Assembly: GCA_934098745.1 (NCBI GenBank)
Contig: CAKOPG010000001.1
Span: forward strand, 70,571-134,570
Length of the DNA: 64,000 nucleotides
Source of the DNA: an uncultured Bacilli bacterium
GTDB taxonomy: Bacteria > Bacillota_I > Bacilli_A > RF39 > UBA660
Direction: 5' to 3'
Shown here: piece by piece, positions 44,625 to 52,673 of the stretch
How positions within the stretch are numbered: the first letter of the stretch is position 1
Layout of the letters: every line of letters starts with the position of its first letter
Translations under genes and position numbers: made by a program
Notes under the pieces: model-generated
Database searches by the model: none
The model's input: the letters and a program-made list of their open reading frames with translations, nothing else
What the model was told of the DNA's origin: nothing

Positions 44625-46364
44625 ATGAAAGAAAATATTTATCGTAATGTTTACTGTGGAGAAGTAAACAAAGAATACGTAGGTAGGGAAGTCAGACTTG
44701 CCGGGTGGATTAATTCAATTAGAAATTTGGGGGGCTTATTATTTATCACTTTAAGAGATGAAACAGGAATTGTACAGTTGATTAGTGAAGATGGAGAAAA
44801 ATATAGCAATGTTACTAGAGAAAGTGCGGTTACTGTTACTGGTGTTGTTCAGATGAGAACAGATGATATGATTAATAAGAATATGAAAACAGGGGAAATA
44901 GAAGTAAAATTATCTAGCTTAGAAGTAGTTGGAGAATGTGAAAATGTTTTACCATTTGAAATTGCTCATTCAAAAGAATCTACTGAAGATACAAGACTTA
45001 AATATCGTTATTTGGACTTAAGAAATGAAGAGGTACATAATAACATTTTATTTAGAAGTCAAGTAATTGATTTTATTAGAACTACAATGAAGGGAATGGG
45101 CTTTACAGAAATACAAACACCAATAATTACTGCTACATCTCCTGAAGGAGCAAGAGATTTTATTGTTCCTTCCCGTAAATTTAAAGGAAAATTTTATGCT
45201 TTACCGCAAGCACCACAAATATTTAAACAATTATTAATGGTATCTGGATTTAATAAATATTTTCAGATAGCACCATGTTTTAGAGATGAAGATCCACGTA
45301 GTGATAGATTGTATGGAGAATTTTATCAATTAGATTTTGAAATGTCATTTGTTACTGAGGAAGATGTATATGATGTTGGTCAGAAAGTATTTTATGATAT
45401 ATTTACCAAGTTTTCTTCTAAAGAAGTGAGTCCTATTCCATTTAAAAGAATTCCTTATAATGAAGCAATGCTTAAATATGGAACAGATAAACCAGATTTA
45501 AGAAATCCATTAATTATTCAAGATATTAGTTCTATTATGGAGAAATCTTCTTTTGAACCATTTAAGAATACTACAGTTAGGGCAATAAGAGTACCTTCAA
45601 TAGATAAATCTAATTCTTGGTTTAAACAAATGGAGGAATATGTCAAGTCTATTGGTGGAGTTTTAGGTTATATTAGAGTATTAGAAGATGGTAGTTTTAA
45701 ATCATCATTAGATAAATTTTTCTCAGATGAAGTAAGAAATGAATTAAAACATACGTTAGAACTTAAGGAAAATGATGCAGTATTTATTATTGCTGATAAA
45801 GAGAAATGTGCTAAATTAATAGGTCAATTAAGAATTAAGTTAGGTCAAGAATTAAATTTGATAGATAAAAATAGATATGAATTTTGTATTGTAAATGATT
45901 TTCCATTTTATGAAAAAGATGAAGAGAATGGGGGTATTGCCTTTTCACATAATCCATTCTCAATGCCTCAAGGTGGTCTTGAAGCATTGAATACACAAGA
46001 TCCACTTACTATTAAGGCATATCAATATGATTTTGTATGTAATGGATATGAAATGGCTTCAGGTGGTGTAAGAAATCATAGTAGAGAGACTTTAAGAAAA
46101 GCTTTTGAACTTGTTGGTTATGATGAAGAAGTTGTTAGAACTAAATTTCCTTCTTTATATGAAGCATTTAGATATGGAGCTCCACCACATGCCGGAATGG
46201 CTCCTGGAATAGATAGAATTCTTATGCTTTTAAAAGATGAAGAAAATATTCGTGAGATGGTAGCTTTTCCACTTGGGGCAAATGGAGCGGATACCATGAT
46301 GGGTTGTCCTGGTGAAGTATTTGAAAAACAACTTCGTGAAACACATATTAAAATAAGGGATTAG
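44625..46364 (+). CDS. aspS: Aspartyl-tRNA synthetase, probably discriminating (AspRS1)
   Basis: 579 residues, complete bacterial AspRS: OB-fold, class II motifs (FRDEDPRSDRLYGEFYQLD; GIDRILMLL), GAD insert. The anticodon-domain loop reads SIRNLGG, with Leu35 where tRNA(Asp)-specific enzymes have Leu and non-discriminating ones His. The leader hairpin displays GAC. With aspS2 (15276-17009) dedicated to tRNA(Asn), this should be the normal enzyme for protein synthesis. RBS AGGAGG directly after the T-box terminator. A TtcA-like gene follows after 3 bases. Confidence 0.93.
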   Translation: MKENIYRNVYCGEVNKEYVGREVRLAGWINSIRNLGGLLFITLRDETGIVQLISEDGEKYSNVTRESAVTVTGVVQMRTDDMINKNMKTGEIEVKLSSLEVVGECENVLPFEIAHSKESTEDTRLKYRYLDLRNEEVHNNILFRSQVIDFIRTTMKGMGFTEIQTPIITATSPEGARDFIVPSRKFKGKFYALPQAPQIFKQLLMVSGFNKYFQIAPCFRDEDPRSDRLYGEFYQLDFEMSFVTEEDVYDVGQKVFYDIFTKFSSKEVSPIPFKRIPYNEAMLKYGTDKPDLRNPLIIQDISSIMEKSSFEPFKNTTVRAIRVPSIDKSNSWFKQMEEYVKSIGGVLGYIRVLEDGSFKSSLDKFFSDEVRNELKHTLELKENDAVFIIADKEKCAKLIGQLRIKLGQELNLIDKNRYEFCIVNDFPFYEKDEENGGIAFSHNPFSMPQGGLEALNTQDPLTIKAYQYDFVCNGYEMASGGVRNHSRETLRKAFELVGYDEEVVRTKFPSLYEAFRYGAPPHAGMAPGIDRILMLLKDEENIREMVAFPLGANGADTMMGCPGEVFEKQLRETHIKIRD

Positions 46365-46367
46365 TAG

Positions 46368-47150
46368 ATGAAAGAATTAAAAGAAATAGAAAAAAGTATT
46401 CAGAAAAAATATCGAAAAGAAATATTTTCTAAGTTTGTTAAGGCGGTAAAAGATTTTAATTTGATAGAGCCTGGAGATGTTATTGCTATATGTATATCTG
46501 GTGGAAAAGATTCTTTTCTATTAGCAAAATGTATGCAGGAGCTTAAAAGACATAATAAGTTTCAATATGAGCTTAGATTTATAGTGATGGATCCCGGATA
46601 TAAAGAAGAAAAACTAGAACAAATTAAGGAAAATGCTAGAATCTTAAATATTCCTATTGAAATATTTGATACTAATATTTTTGATGTGGTAAAAGACACT
46701 ACCAGTCCATGTTTCTTATGTGCCCGTATGCGTCGTGGTTGCCTCTATGCCAAAGCCCAAGAATTAGGATGCAATAAAATAGCTTTAGGACATCACTTTA
46801 ATGATGTTATTGAAACAATTCTTCTTAATATGATTTATAATGGAAAATTTTCTGGGATGTTACCAATATTAGATAGTGATCACTTTGAGGGAATGAAATT
46901 AATTAGACCCCTATATTATGTAAAAGAAAAAGATATTTTATCATGGGTTAAATATACAGAATTAGAATTTTTAGATTGTGCTTGTAAGATAACTAAGAAA
47001 AAAATTGGTTCAAGAAGAGAGATAAAAGCATTATCTTATGAACTCAAAGAAATGTATGAAAATGCTGATATAAATATTCTTAATGCAATGTTTAATGTCA
47101 ATCCAAATACAACTTTTCAAGACAAAGCTATTAATAAAAAAAATAAGTAA
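46368..47150 (+). CDS. TtcA/TilS-superfamily PP-loop tRNA sulfurtransferase-like protein
   Basis: 260 residues. ATP pyrophosphatase P-loop ISGGKDSFLLAK, a Cys pair SPCFLCARMRRG, the downstream GHHFNDVIETILLN and a third Cys in LDCACKIT: the TtcA-type [Fe-S] cluster arrangement for 2-thiocytidine or a related tRNA thiolation. Three bases after aspS1, so it should be under the same Asp T-box. Orthology to TtcA itself, rather than another TtcA-like group, is not settled. Confidence 0.82.
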   Translation: MKELKEIEKSIQKKYRKEIFSKFVKAVKDFNLIEPGDVIAICISGGKDSFLLAKCMQELKRHNKFQYELRFIVMDPGYKEEKLEQIKENARILNIPIEIFDTNIFDVVKDTTSPCFLCARMRRGCLYAKAQELGCNKIALGHHFNDVIETILLNMIYNGKFSGMLPILDSDHFEGMKLIRPLYYVKEKDILSWVKYTELEFLDCACKITKKKIGSRREIKALSYELKEMYENADINILNAMFNVNPNTTFQDKAINKKNK

Positions 47151-47172
47151 TAAAAAAATACTTATTTTTTTT
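47140..47172 (+). terminator. Terminator of the aspS1 operon
   Basis: AAATAAGTA / TACTTATTT overlapping the stop codon, followed by TTTTT. Confidence 0.8.
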
Positions 47173-47275
47173 CAAAAATAAAAGTAAAATGTTTTATAAA
47201 TTTTGAATATAACTAGTGAGAGGAAAAGAAGGAATTGACATATTGAATTAGAATAAAGGAATAACTTTAATATAT

Positions 47276-47304
47276 TTGACTACCGTTGTTTTCTATGTTA
47301 AACT
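47276..47304 (+). promoter_or_regulatory. Promoter of the ddl-like/ruv unit
   Basis: TTGACT, 17 bases, TAAACT, 19 bases before the start codon at 47324 with GAAGGTGAT between. Confidence 0.7.
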
Positions 47305-47323
47305 TAAAATGAAGGTGATATAG

Positions 47324-48478
47324 ATGAAATTAAATATAGGTGTAATATTCGGAGGAAATACTTTGGAACATGAATTATCTATTATTACTGCTTTACAAGC
47401 TATGAATAATATAGATACGGATAAGTATGAAATAGTACCAATTTATATTACTAAAGATTTAACATGGTATTCTTCAGGTTGTTTGAGATTTATTGATAGT
47501 TTTAACAACTTTAATTTAATTGAGAAATATGCTAAAAAAGTTAATTTGATTAATAAAAATGGTCGTTTTATTTTGCAGACACAAGGTTTGATTAAAAGGG
47601 AACTTGCAGAACTTCATCTAGTAATTCCAATGGTTCATGGTCATGGAATGGAAGATGGAACTATTCAGGGATATTTACAATTGGTAGGGGTTCCATATGT
47701 TTCAAATAATATATATTCTTCAGTAATATGTCAAGATAAAGTTTTTACGAAGCAGTTACTTGAACAGAATGATATATCTACGGTTAAATATGTATGGTTT
47801 TTTGATAACGAGTATAACAAGAATAAGGAAGAATTATTTAAGAAGATTGATAAATTAGATTATCCGTTGATTATTAAACCAGCAACACTTGGTTCTAGTA
47901 TTGGAATAGTTACAGTTAAAAGAAAAGAAGAATTAGATACGGCAATAAACTCTGTTTTGAAATATGATCGAAAAATCGTGGTAGAAGAACTTATCGAAGA
48001 TTTGGTAGAATATAATATTTCAATCCTTAAAACCAATGATAAGCTTTATGTTTCTTCAATTGAGGAAATAGAAACTAGTCTGGAATATCGTAATTATAAA
48101 GATAAGTATAATTTAGAAAATCATCTTAATGGTAATATAGTAAGAACGGTACCAGCGAATATATCTGAAAAGATGGCTGATGATATTATAGATTTAGCTA
48201 AAAAGACAATTAATTTTCTTAATAATACGGGATTGTCAACAATAGATGTTTTGTATGATAAGAAGAAAAAGAAATTATATGTAGATGAGATTAATAGTAT
48301 TCCTTCTTGTTTCTCTCATCATTTATGGGAAGATGCTAATATATCTTATAAAGAATTATTTAATATTTTAATTGATGATACGATTAAAAATATTAATAAG
48401 TCTAATGAGATGGTAACGACGATGGATATGGATATTTTAAAAAATTTGAAAAATAGTGATATAAAGGATTATAAATAA
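47324..48478 (+). CDS. D-alanine--D-alanine ligase-like ATP-grasp enzyme with altered substrate pocket
   Basis: 384 residues of the Ddl family. Conserved: GVIFGGNTLEHELSI, HGHGMEDGTIQGYLQL, IIKPATLGSSIGI, and the acidic metal site DEINS. Changed: the Arg of the usual G-x-x-R-x-D-V block is Thr (GLSTIDVLYD), and the glycine of N-T-x-P-G is Ser (NSIPSCFSHH), at positions that contact D-Ala or form the oxyanion hole. It may therefore join other substrates or be a weak Ddl. First gene of a unit with ruvA, a HAD phosphatase and ruvB. A standard Ddl would have to be elsewhere in the genome. Confidence 0.78.
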   Translation: MKLNIGVIFGGNTLEHELSIITALQAMNNIDTDKYEIVPIYITKDLTWYSSGCLRFIDSFNNFNLIEKYAKKVNLINKNGRFILQTQGLIKRELAELHLVIPMVHGHGMEDGTIQGYLQLVGVPYVSNNIYSSVICQDKVFTKQLLEQNDISTVKYVWFFDNEYNKNKEELFKKIDKLDYPLIIKPATLGSSIGIVTVKRKEELDTAINSVLKYDRKIVVEELIEDLVEYNISILKTNDKLYVSSIEEIETSLEYRNYKDKYNLENHLNGNIVRTVPANISEKMADDIIDLAKKTINFLNNTGLSTIDVLYDKKKKKLYVDEINSIPSCFSHHLWEDANISYKELFNILIDDTIKNINKSNEMVTTMDMDILKNLKNSDIKDYK

Positions 48479-48479
48479 T

Positions 48480-49040
48480 ATGTACGGGTACATTAAAGGT
48501 ATTATTAAAGAAATTCAATCCAATTATGTAGTTATTGATAATCATGATATTGGATATATTATTTATGTTCCCAATCCATATTCATATAAAATAGATGAAG
48601 AATATACTATTTATACATATACACATGTAAGAGAAGAGGAATTTTCTTTATATGGTTTTCATGATAAAGAACAATTAGATTTATTTTTAAAGCTTATTTC
48701 GGTAAAAGGACTTGGTCCTAAGATGGCTTTACCAATGTTAGCAACAGGTAGTGCTAGTGGTATAATAGATGCAATAGATAGAGAAAATATTTTATATTTA
48801 AAGAAATTTCCTAAAATCGGTGATAAGGTTGCTAGGCAAATTATTCTCGATTTGAAAGGAAAATTATCAGGTAATCAAATGAGTTTATTAGTAAGTAATA
48901 ATGATAATAATGAGCTTATAGATGCCTTATCAGCTTTAGGATACAAACAAGCAGATATTAAAAAGATAATTAAAAATGTTGATATGAATTTATCTATTGA
49001 AGAACAGATAAAAGATGCATTAAAATTGTTATTGAAGTAG
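48480..49040 (+). CDS. ruvA: Holliday junction helicase subunit RuvA
   Basis: 186 residues. OB domain (MYGYIKGIIKEIQSNYVVID), helix-hairpin-helix pair (LISVKGLGPKMAL; LKKFPKIGDKVARQIILDLKGK) and the C-terminal three-helix domain that contacts RuvB (LIDALSALGYKQADI). It binds the four-way junction and loads RuvB. It starts 2 bases after the ddl-like gene, with AAAGGA inside that gene's end. Confidence 0.96.
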   Translation: MYGYIKGIIKEIQSNYVVIDNHDIGYIIYVPNPYSYKIDEEYTIYTYTHVREEEFSLYGFHDKEQLDLFLKLISVKGLGPKMALPMLATGSASGIIDAIDRENILYLKKFPKIGDKVARQIILDLKGKLSGNQMSLLVSNNDNNELIDALSALGYKQADIKKIIKNVDMNLSIEEQIKDALKLLLK

Positions 49041-49050
49041 AGGTGTAATT

Positions 49051-49623
49051 ATGCGGATAGGTATAGATGTAGATGATACGATTACTGATACATGGGAAAT
49101 GATAATTCCTTATTATGTATCTTTATATGGAATGAATGCCAATGATTTAATTAAGAGTAATCCTTATTATCAAGCTATTAAAGATAAAGTAACTGTGGAT
49201 GAATACTATAAAACAATTAAGCCTATTTTGCATAAAAATATTCCTAATGTGCCTATTAAGAAGGATGTTTCTAGAGTAATTAATAAGTTACATGAAAAGG
49301 GTAATGAAATAATATTTATCACATCGAGAAGTAGTAATGATAATATAGAACCTTATCAAAAAACGGTAGATTATTTAAATAAGCATAATGTTTATTATGA
49401 CAAAATAATTATTGGACAAGATAGAAAAGATGAGGTATGCTTAGAAGAGAAGATAGATTTATTTATCGATGATAGTAATAAACATTGTGATCAAGTAGCC
49501 ACTGCGGGTATTGATGTATTAATGTTTGAAACGGCATATAATAAAAATAATTTAAAACATAGACATGTTTTTTCTTGGAAAGAAATAGAAAACGATATTT
49601 TGGGGGAAAGTAATGGGGAATAA
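49051..49623 (+). CDS. HAD-superfamily 5'-nucleotidase-like phosphatase
   Basis: 190 residues. HAD motif I GIDVDDTITDTW, motif II FITSRSS, and late acidic motif LFIDDSNKHC, with the helical cap typical of 5'(3')-deoxyribonucleotidases. Likely a house-cleaning nucleotidase. Unusual in lying between ruvA and ruvB, which are normally adjacent. Its last codons overlap the ruvB start, so it is part of the operon. Confidence 0.85.
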   Translation: MRIGIDVDDTITDTWEMIIPYYVSLYGMNANDLIKSNPYYQAIKDKVTVDEYYKTIKPILHKNIPNVPIKKDVSRVINKLHEKGNEIIFITSRSSNDNIEPYQKTVDYLNKHNVYYDKIIIGQDRKDEVCLEEKIDLFIDDSNKHCDQVATAGIDVLMFETAYNKNNLKHRHVFSWKEIENDILGESNGE

Positions 49624-50605
49624 TAGAATTTTGACAAATGAAATTTTAGAAGAAGATAAGATTGATAATATAAGACCACAGATGTTAGATGAATATATAG
49701 GTCAAAGTGAAGTTAAAGAAAATATTAAAGTTTTTATTAAGTCGGCTTTGATGAGAGGTGAAAGTCTTGATCATGTGTTATTATATGGGCCTCCGGGTCT
49801 TGGTAAAACAACTTTGGCATATATTATTGCAAATGAACTAGGTGTTAACATTAAAACAGCATCTGGTCCATCCATTGAAAAAAGTGGAGATTTAGCTGCT
49901 GTTTTATCTTCATTGGAACCGAATGACGTTTTATTTATTGATGAAATTCATCGTATTCCAAGGTTTATTGAAGAAATATTATATCCAGCTATGGAGGATA
50001 ATTATCTAGATATAGTTATTGGTGGCGATGGAACAAGTCGTAATATTAAGATAGAATTACCCCCTTTTACACTTATTGGAGCGACAACGAGAGCGGGAGA
50101 TTTATCTAGTCCTTTAAGGGATCGTTTCGGTATTATTGCTAAGCTTAACTATTATACGGAAGAAGAACTTTATTTGATCGTTAAAAGAACATCAAGAGTT
50201 TTATCTACAGATATTACAGATGATGCTGCGATGGAACTAGCTAGAAGAAGTCGTGGTACGCCAAGAATTGCGAATAGACTTTTCAAAAGGGTAAGGGACT
50301 TTGCTTTAGTGAATGGCGATGGAATAATTACAAATGAAATTTTAAAAGATGCTTTAGCAAGGTTAAAAGTTGATAAGTTAGGATTAGATGAAACGGATTA
50401 TAATTTACTTTTATCAATAATTGAAAAATTTAATGGTGGTCCAGTCGGTATAGAAGCTTTGGCATCTTCAATTGGTGAAGAAGTTTCGACAATTGAAGAT
50501 GTTTATGAACCATATTTACTTCAACACGGTTATTTGAAAAGAACTGCTAGAGGAAGAATGGTAACAGAAAAAACTTATGAACATTTAGGACTTACAAAAA
50601 AATAA
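49613..50605 (+). CDS. ruvB: Holliday junction branch-migration helicase RuvB
   Basis: 330 residues. RPQMLDEYIGQ start, Walker A GPPGLGKTTLA, Walker B LFIDEIHRIPR, sensor I GATTRAGDLSSPLRDRFG and the C-terminal winged helix ending GYLKRTARGRMVT. Start ATG 49613 overlaps the HAD gene's stop and has GGGGGAAAG upstream. Motor of branch migration; in the usual SOS regulon, though I saw no LexA-like box before this unit. Confidence 0.97.
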   Translation: MGNNRILTNEILEEDKIDNIRPQMLDEYIGQSEVKENIKVFIKSALMRGESLDHVLLYGPPGLGKTTLAYIIANELGVNIKTASGPSIEKSGDLAAVLSSLEPNDVLFIDEIHRIPRFIEEILYPAMEDNYLDIVIGGDGTSRNIKIELPPFTLIGATTRAGDLSSPLRDRFGIIAKLNYYTEEELYLIVKRTSRVLSTDITDDAAMELARRSRGTPRIANRLFKRVRDFALVNGDGIITNEILKDALARLKVDKLGLDETDYNLLLSIIEKFNGGPVGIEALASSIGEEVSTIEDVYEPYLLQHGYLKRTARGRMVTEKTYEHLGLTKK

Positions 50606-50639
50606 AAAAGATTTCAACTTTATAATGAAATCTTTTTTT
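50604..50639. terminator. Bidirectional terminator between ruvB and lexA
   Basis: AAAAAGATTTCA / TGAAATCTTTTT: A-run on one side and T-run on the other serve both converging genes. Confidence 0.9.
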
Positions 50640-50643
50640 AATA

Positions 50644-51273
50644 CTAAAATTTACGATATAAACCGATAGCCTTTCCTAAAATAGTAACATTTTTTAAAAT
50701 AATTGGTTCCATATAATCATTTTCTGGTTGTAATCTGAAATGATCTTTTTCTTTATAGAATGTTTTTAAAGTAACTTCATTATTGTCATTCATGGCTACG
50801 ACCATATCACCATTTTTAGCATCATTACATCTTTCGACAATAACAATATCATCAGAAAGAATACCTTTATTAATCATACTTTCGCCATCTACTTTTAAAG
50901 TAAATACTTCTTTTTTCTTAGGTATTAAGTAAGTAGGTAGTGAGAAGAATTCATTGGGAACTTCAATGGCTTCAATAGGATTACCAGCAGTTACTTTGCC
51001 AAGCAATGGAACGTTTACTACTTCTTCACCTTTCTCTTCGTATTCATTTGGTACAAGTAGTTCAAGGGCACGATTTCCTTCTTTACTTCTCTTTATGTAA
51101 CCCTTATCTACTAAATGATTAATATGTACGTGAACAGTAGCTGGCGATGATAGGTTAATAGCACTACATATTTGTCTTATAGAAGGTGGGTATTTATTAT
51201 CAGCATGAAATTGTTTAATAAAATCTAAAACTTCTTTTTGTTTCTTAGTTAATCCGTCTGTTTTTTGTCTCAT
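50644..51273 (-). CDS. lexA: SOS repressor LexA
   Basis: 209 residues. Winged-helix DNA-binding domain (SIRQICSAINLSSPATVHVHI), self-cleavage site Ala96-Gly97 in KVTAGNP, catalytic Ser132 in DGESM and Lys170 in EVTLKTF: all needed for RecA-stimulated autocleavage. RBS AAAGGAG. The promoter overlaps an inverted-repeat box (51320-51333), expected for autorepression. The same box lies before the small gene at 59240. Confidence 0.97.
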   Translation of the reverse strand: MRQKTDGLTKKQKEVLDFIKQFHADNKYPPSIRQICSAINLSSPATVHVHINHLVDKGYIKRSKEGNRALELLVPNEYEEKGEEVVNVPLLGKVTAGNPIEAIEVPNEFFSLPTYLIPKKKEVFTLKVDGESMINKGILSDDIVIVERCNDAKNGDMVVAMNDNNEVTLKTFYKEKDHFRLQPENDYMEPIILKNVTILGKAIGLYRKF

Positions 51274-51293
51274 AAAAAACTCCTTTCATATAC

Positions 51294-51322
51294 ATATTAA
51301 CATATTTATTTATAAAAGTCAA
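51294..51322 (-). promoter_or_regulatory. lexA promoter
   Basis: On the minus strand TTGACT, 17 bases, TAATAT, 21 bases before the lexA ATG. Confidence 0.85.
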
Positions 51323-51333
51323 ACAAATGTTTA
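51320..51333. promoter_or_regulatory. Putative LexA operator at lexA
   Basis: CAAACAAATGTTTA; form AAAC-N4-GTTT, close to the Bacillus-type GAAC-N4-GTTC box. It overlaps the lexA -35 element and is repeated exactly at 59156-59169. Confidence 0.75.
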
Positions 51334-51628
51334 AATAATTATTTTTTTTAAATTCTTTTTTAAGTTTGTATAAAAATATTCTTAATTGATAATAATATAA
51401 TTAGAAAATATTTTTACCATATTTTTCTAATTATAATGTTAAAAAATATAGTTTTGAGAATTTTTTGAATTAAAGTAAAAAAATTATTAAAAAAAGTAGG
51501 TCAGTACTTGACACTTTTTTAATTTTTGATTAGAATATTAAGTCACAAAGAGAATGATTGGTCAGGGTTACTTAAAGTGTAATAATTATTAACTACTTAA
51601 ATATTATTATAAAGTAAAGGTGATTTTC
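51334..51628 (+). promoter_or_regulatory. Gene-free region with the promoter of the pilus locus
   Basis: AT-rich stretch upstream of lexA and the divergent pilus genes. TTGACA (51508-51513), 17 bases, TAGAAT (51531-51536) forms a good promoter. That leaves a ~85-base leader before the first pilus-locus start codon at 51629. No open frame or recognisable riboswitch. Confidence 0.7.
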
Positions 51629-52075
51629 ATGAACAATAAAGAACTTAGAAAATTAAATAGAAAAGAATTACTGGAAATTATACTGGAACAAATGAAGAGA
51701 ATTGAAGGTTTAGAACTAGAGTTACGTAAGGCTAAAAGTGAACTAAATTCGAAAAAAATTAATATTGAAGAATCGGGATCAATTGCGGAAGCAGTTATAA
51801 AATTAAGTGGTATTTTTGAAACAGCACAAAAAACAGCTGATCAATATGTTAGTAATGTCAAAGAAAATAGTAGAAAATTAGAAATTAAGATGCAAAAAGA
51901 TTATGAAAAACAAAAAGAGAAAATGTTAAAGAAAGTAGAAAAAGAATGCCAAGATAAAAAAAGACAAGCTGATGAATATTTTAAAGAAGTAGAACAAAAG
52001 GCGAAGGACTTAGCTAAAGATAAGCCAGATGTTATTAAAAATGTAAAAAAGACTAAAGGAAAGAAAAAATCTTAA
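51629..52075 (+). CDS. Coiled-coil protein at the head of the pilus locus
   Basis: 148 residues from ATG 51629 (AAAGGTGAT before; the GTG at 51620 overlaps the RBS). Almost wholly helical and highly charged: an N-terminal NNKELRKLNRKELLEIILEQ, a central helix, and a Lys-rich end. No signal peptide or membrane segment, so cytosolic. No known family, though the make-up recalls DivIVA/GpsB-like scaffolds. Overlaps the signal peptidase gene by one base (TAATG), so tied to pilus assembly by operon structure. Confidence 0.6.
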   Translation: MNNKELRKLNRKELLEIILEQMKRIEGLELELRKAKSELNSKKINIEESGSIAEAVIKLSGIFETAQKTADQYVSNVKENSRKLEIKMQKDYEKQKEKMLKKVEKECQDKKRQADEYFKEVEQKAKDLAKDKPDVIKNVKKTKGKKKS

Positions 52076-52656
52076 TGAATAAAGAACGAGTAAATAATTC
52101 GAAAAAATTAACAGTTTCTCAGGTTGAAGAAGAATTGAAAAGGGAAGTATATAAATCAAAATATACAAAAATATTGCGTAGTACAATTTATGCTTTAATT
52201 ATTATTGCGGCAATAGCAGCAATAGTTGTAACGCAGATTATGCCAGTATTAGAAATTAATGAGACTTCAATGGAACCAACTTATGAAAATGGTGATATTG
52301 TTCTTTCGTTAAAAACAAAGAGTTTAAAAAGTGGGGATATAGTAGCTTTCTATCATGGAAATAAAATACTTATAAAACGTGTTATTGCTGGATCTGGAAG
52401 TTGGATAAACATAGATGAAGTAGGAAATGTCTATGTAAATGGAGAGGCTTTATCCGAAGATTATATTTCTAATAAAATGTTAGGAGAGGTAGATATTGAA
52501 TTTCCATATCAAGTACCTGAGGGAAAGTATTTTGTACTAAGTGATGATAGAGAAATACTAATAGATTCAAGAATGTCGGAAATAGGATGTATAGATAAAG
52601 ATAATATTATTGGAAAAGTTGTTTTTAGAGTATGGCCTATTAAGAAAAATAAATAG
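52075..52656 (+). CDS. Type I signal peptidase
   Basis: 193 residues. Cytosolic N-terminus, one membrane helix (~35-55), then the S26 catalytic domain: Ser65 in NETSMEPTY, Lys101 in LIKRVIAG and the late box LSDDREILIDSR. Pilus loci often carry a dedicated signal peptidase needed for pilin processing. It precedes the tip-pilin gene by 17 bases. It could also process the SipW-type proteins at 39-40.6 kb. Confidence 0.92.
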   Translation: MNKERVNNSKKLTVSQVEEELKREVYKSKYTKILRSTIYALIIIAAIAAIVVTQIMPVLEINETSMEPTYENGDIVLSLKTKSLKSGDIVAFYHGNKILIKRVIAGSGSWINIDEVGNVYVNGEALSEDYISNKMLGEVDIEFPYQVPEGKYFVLSDDREILIDSRMSEIGCIDKDNIIGKVVFRVWPIKKNK

Positions 52657-52673
52657 ATTTGATAAGGAGGTAA

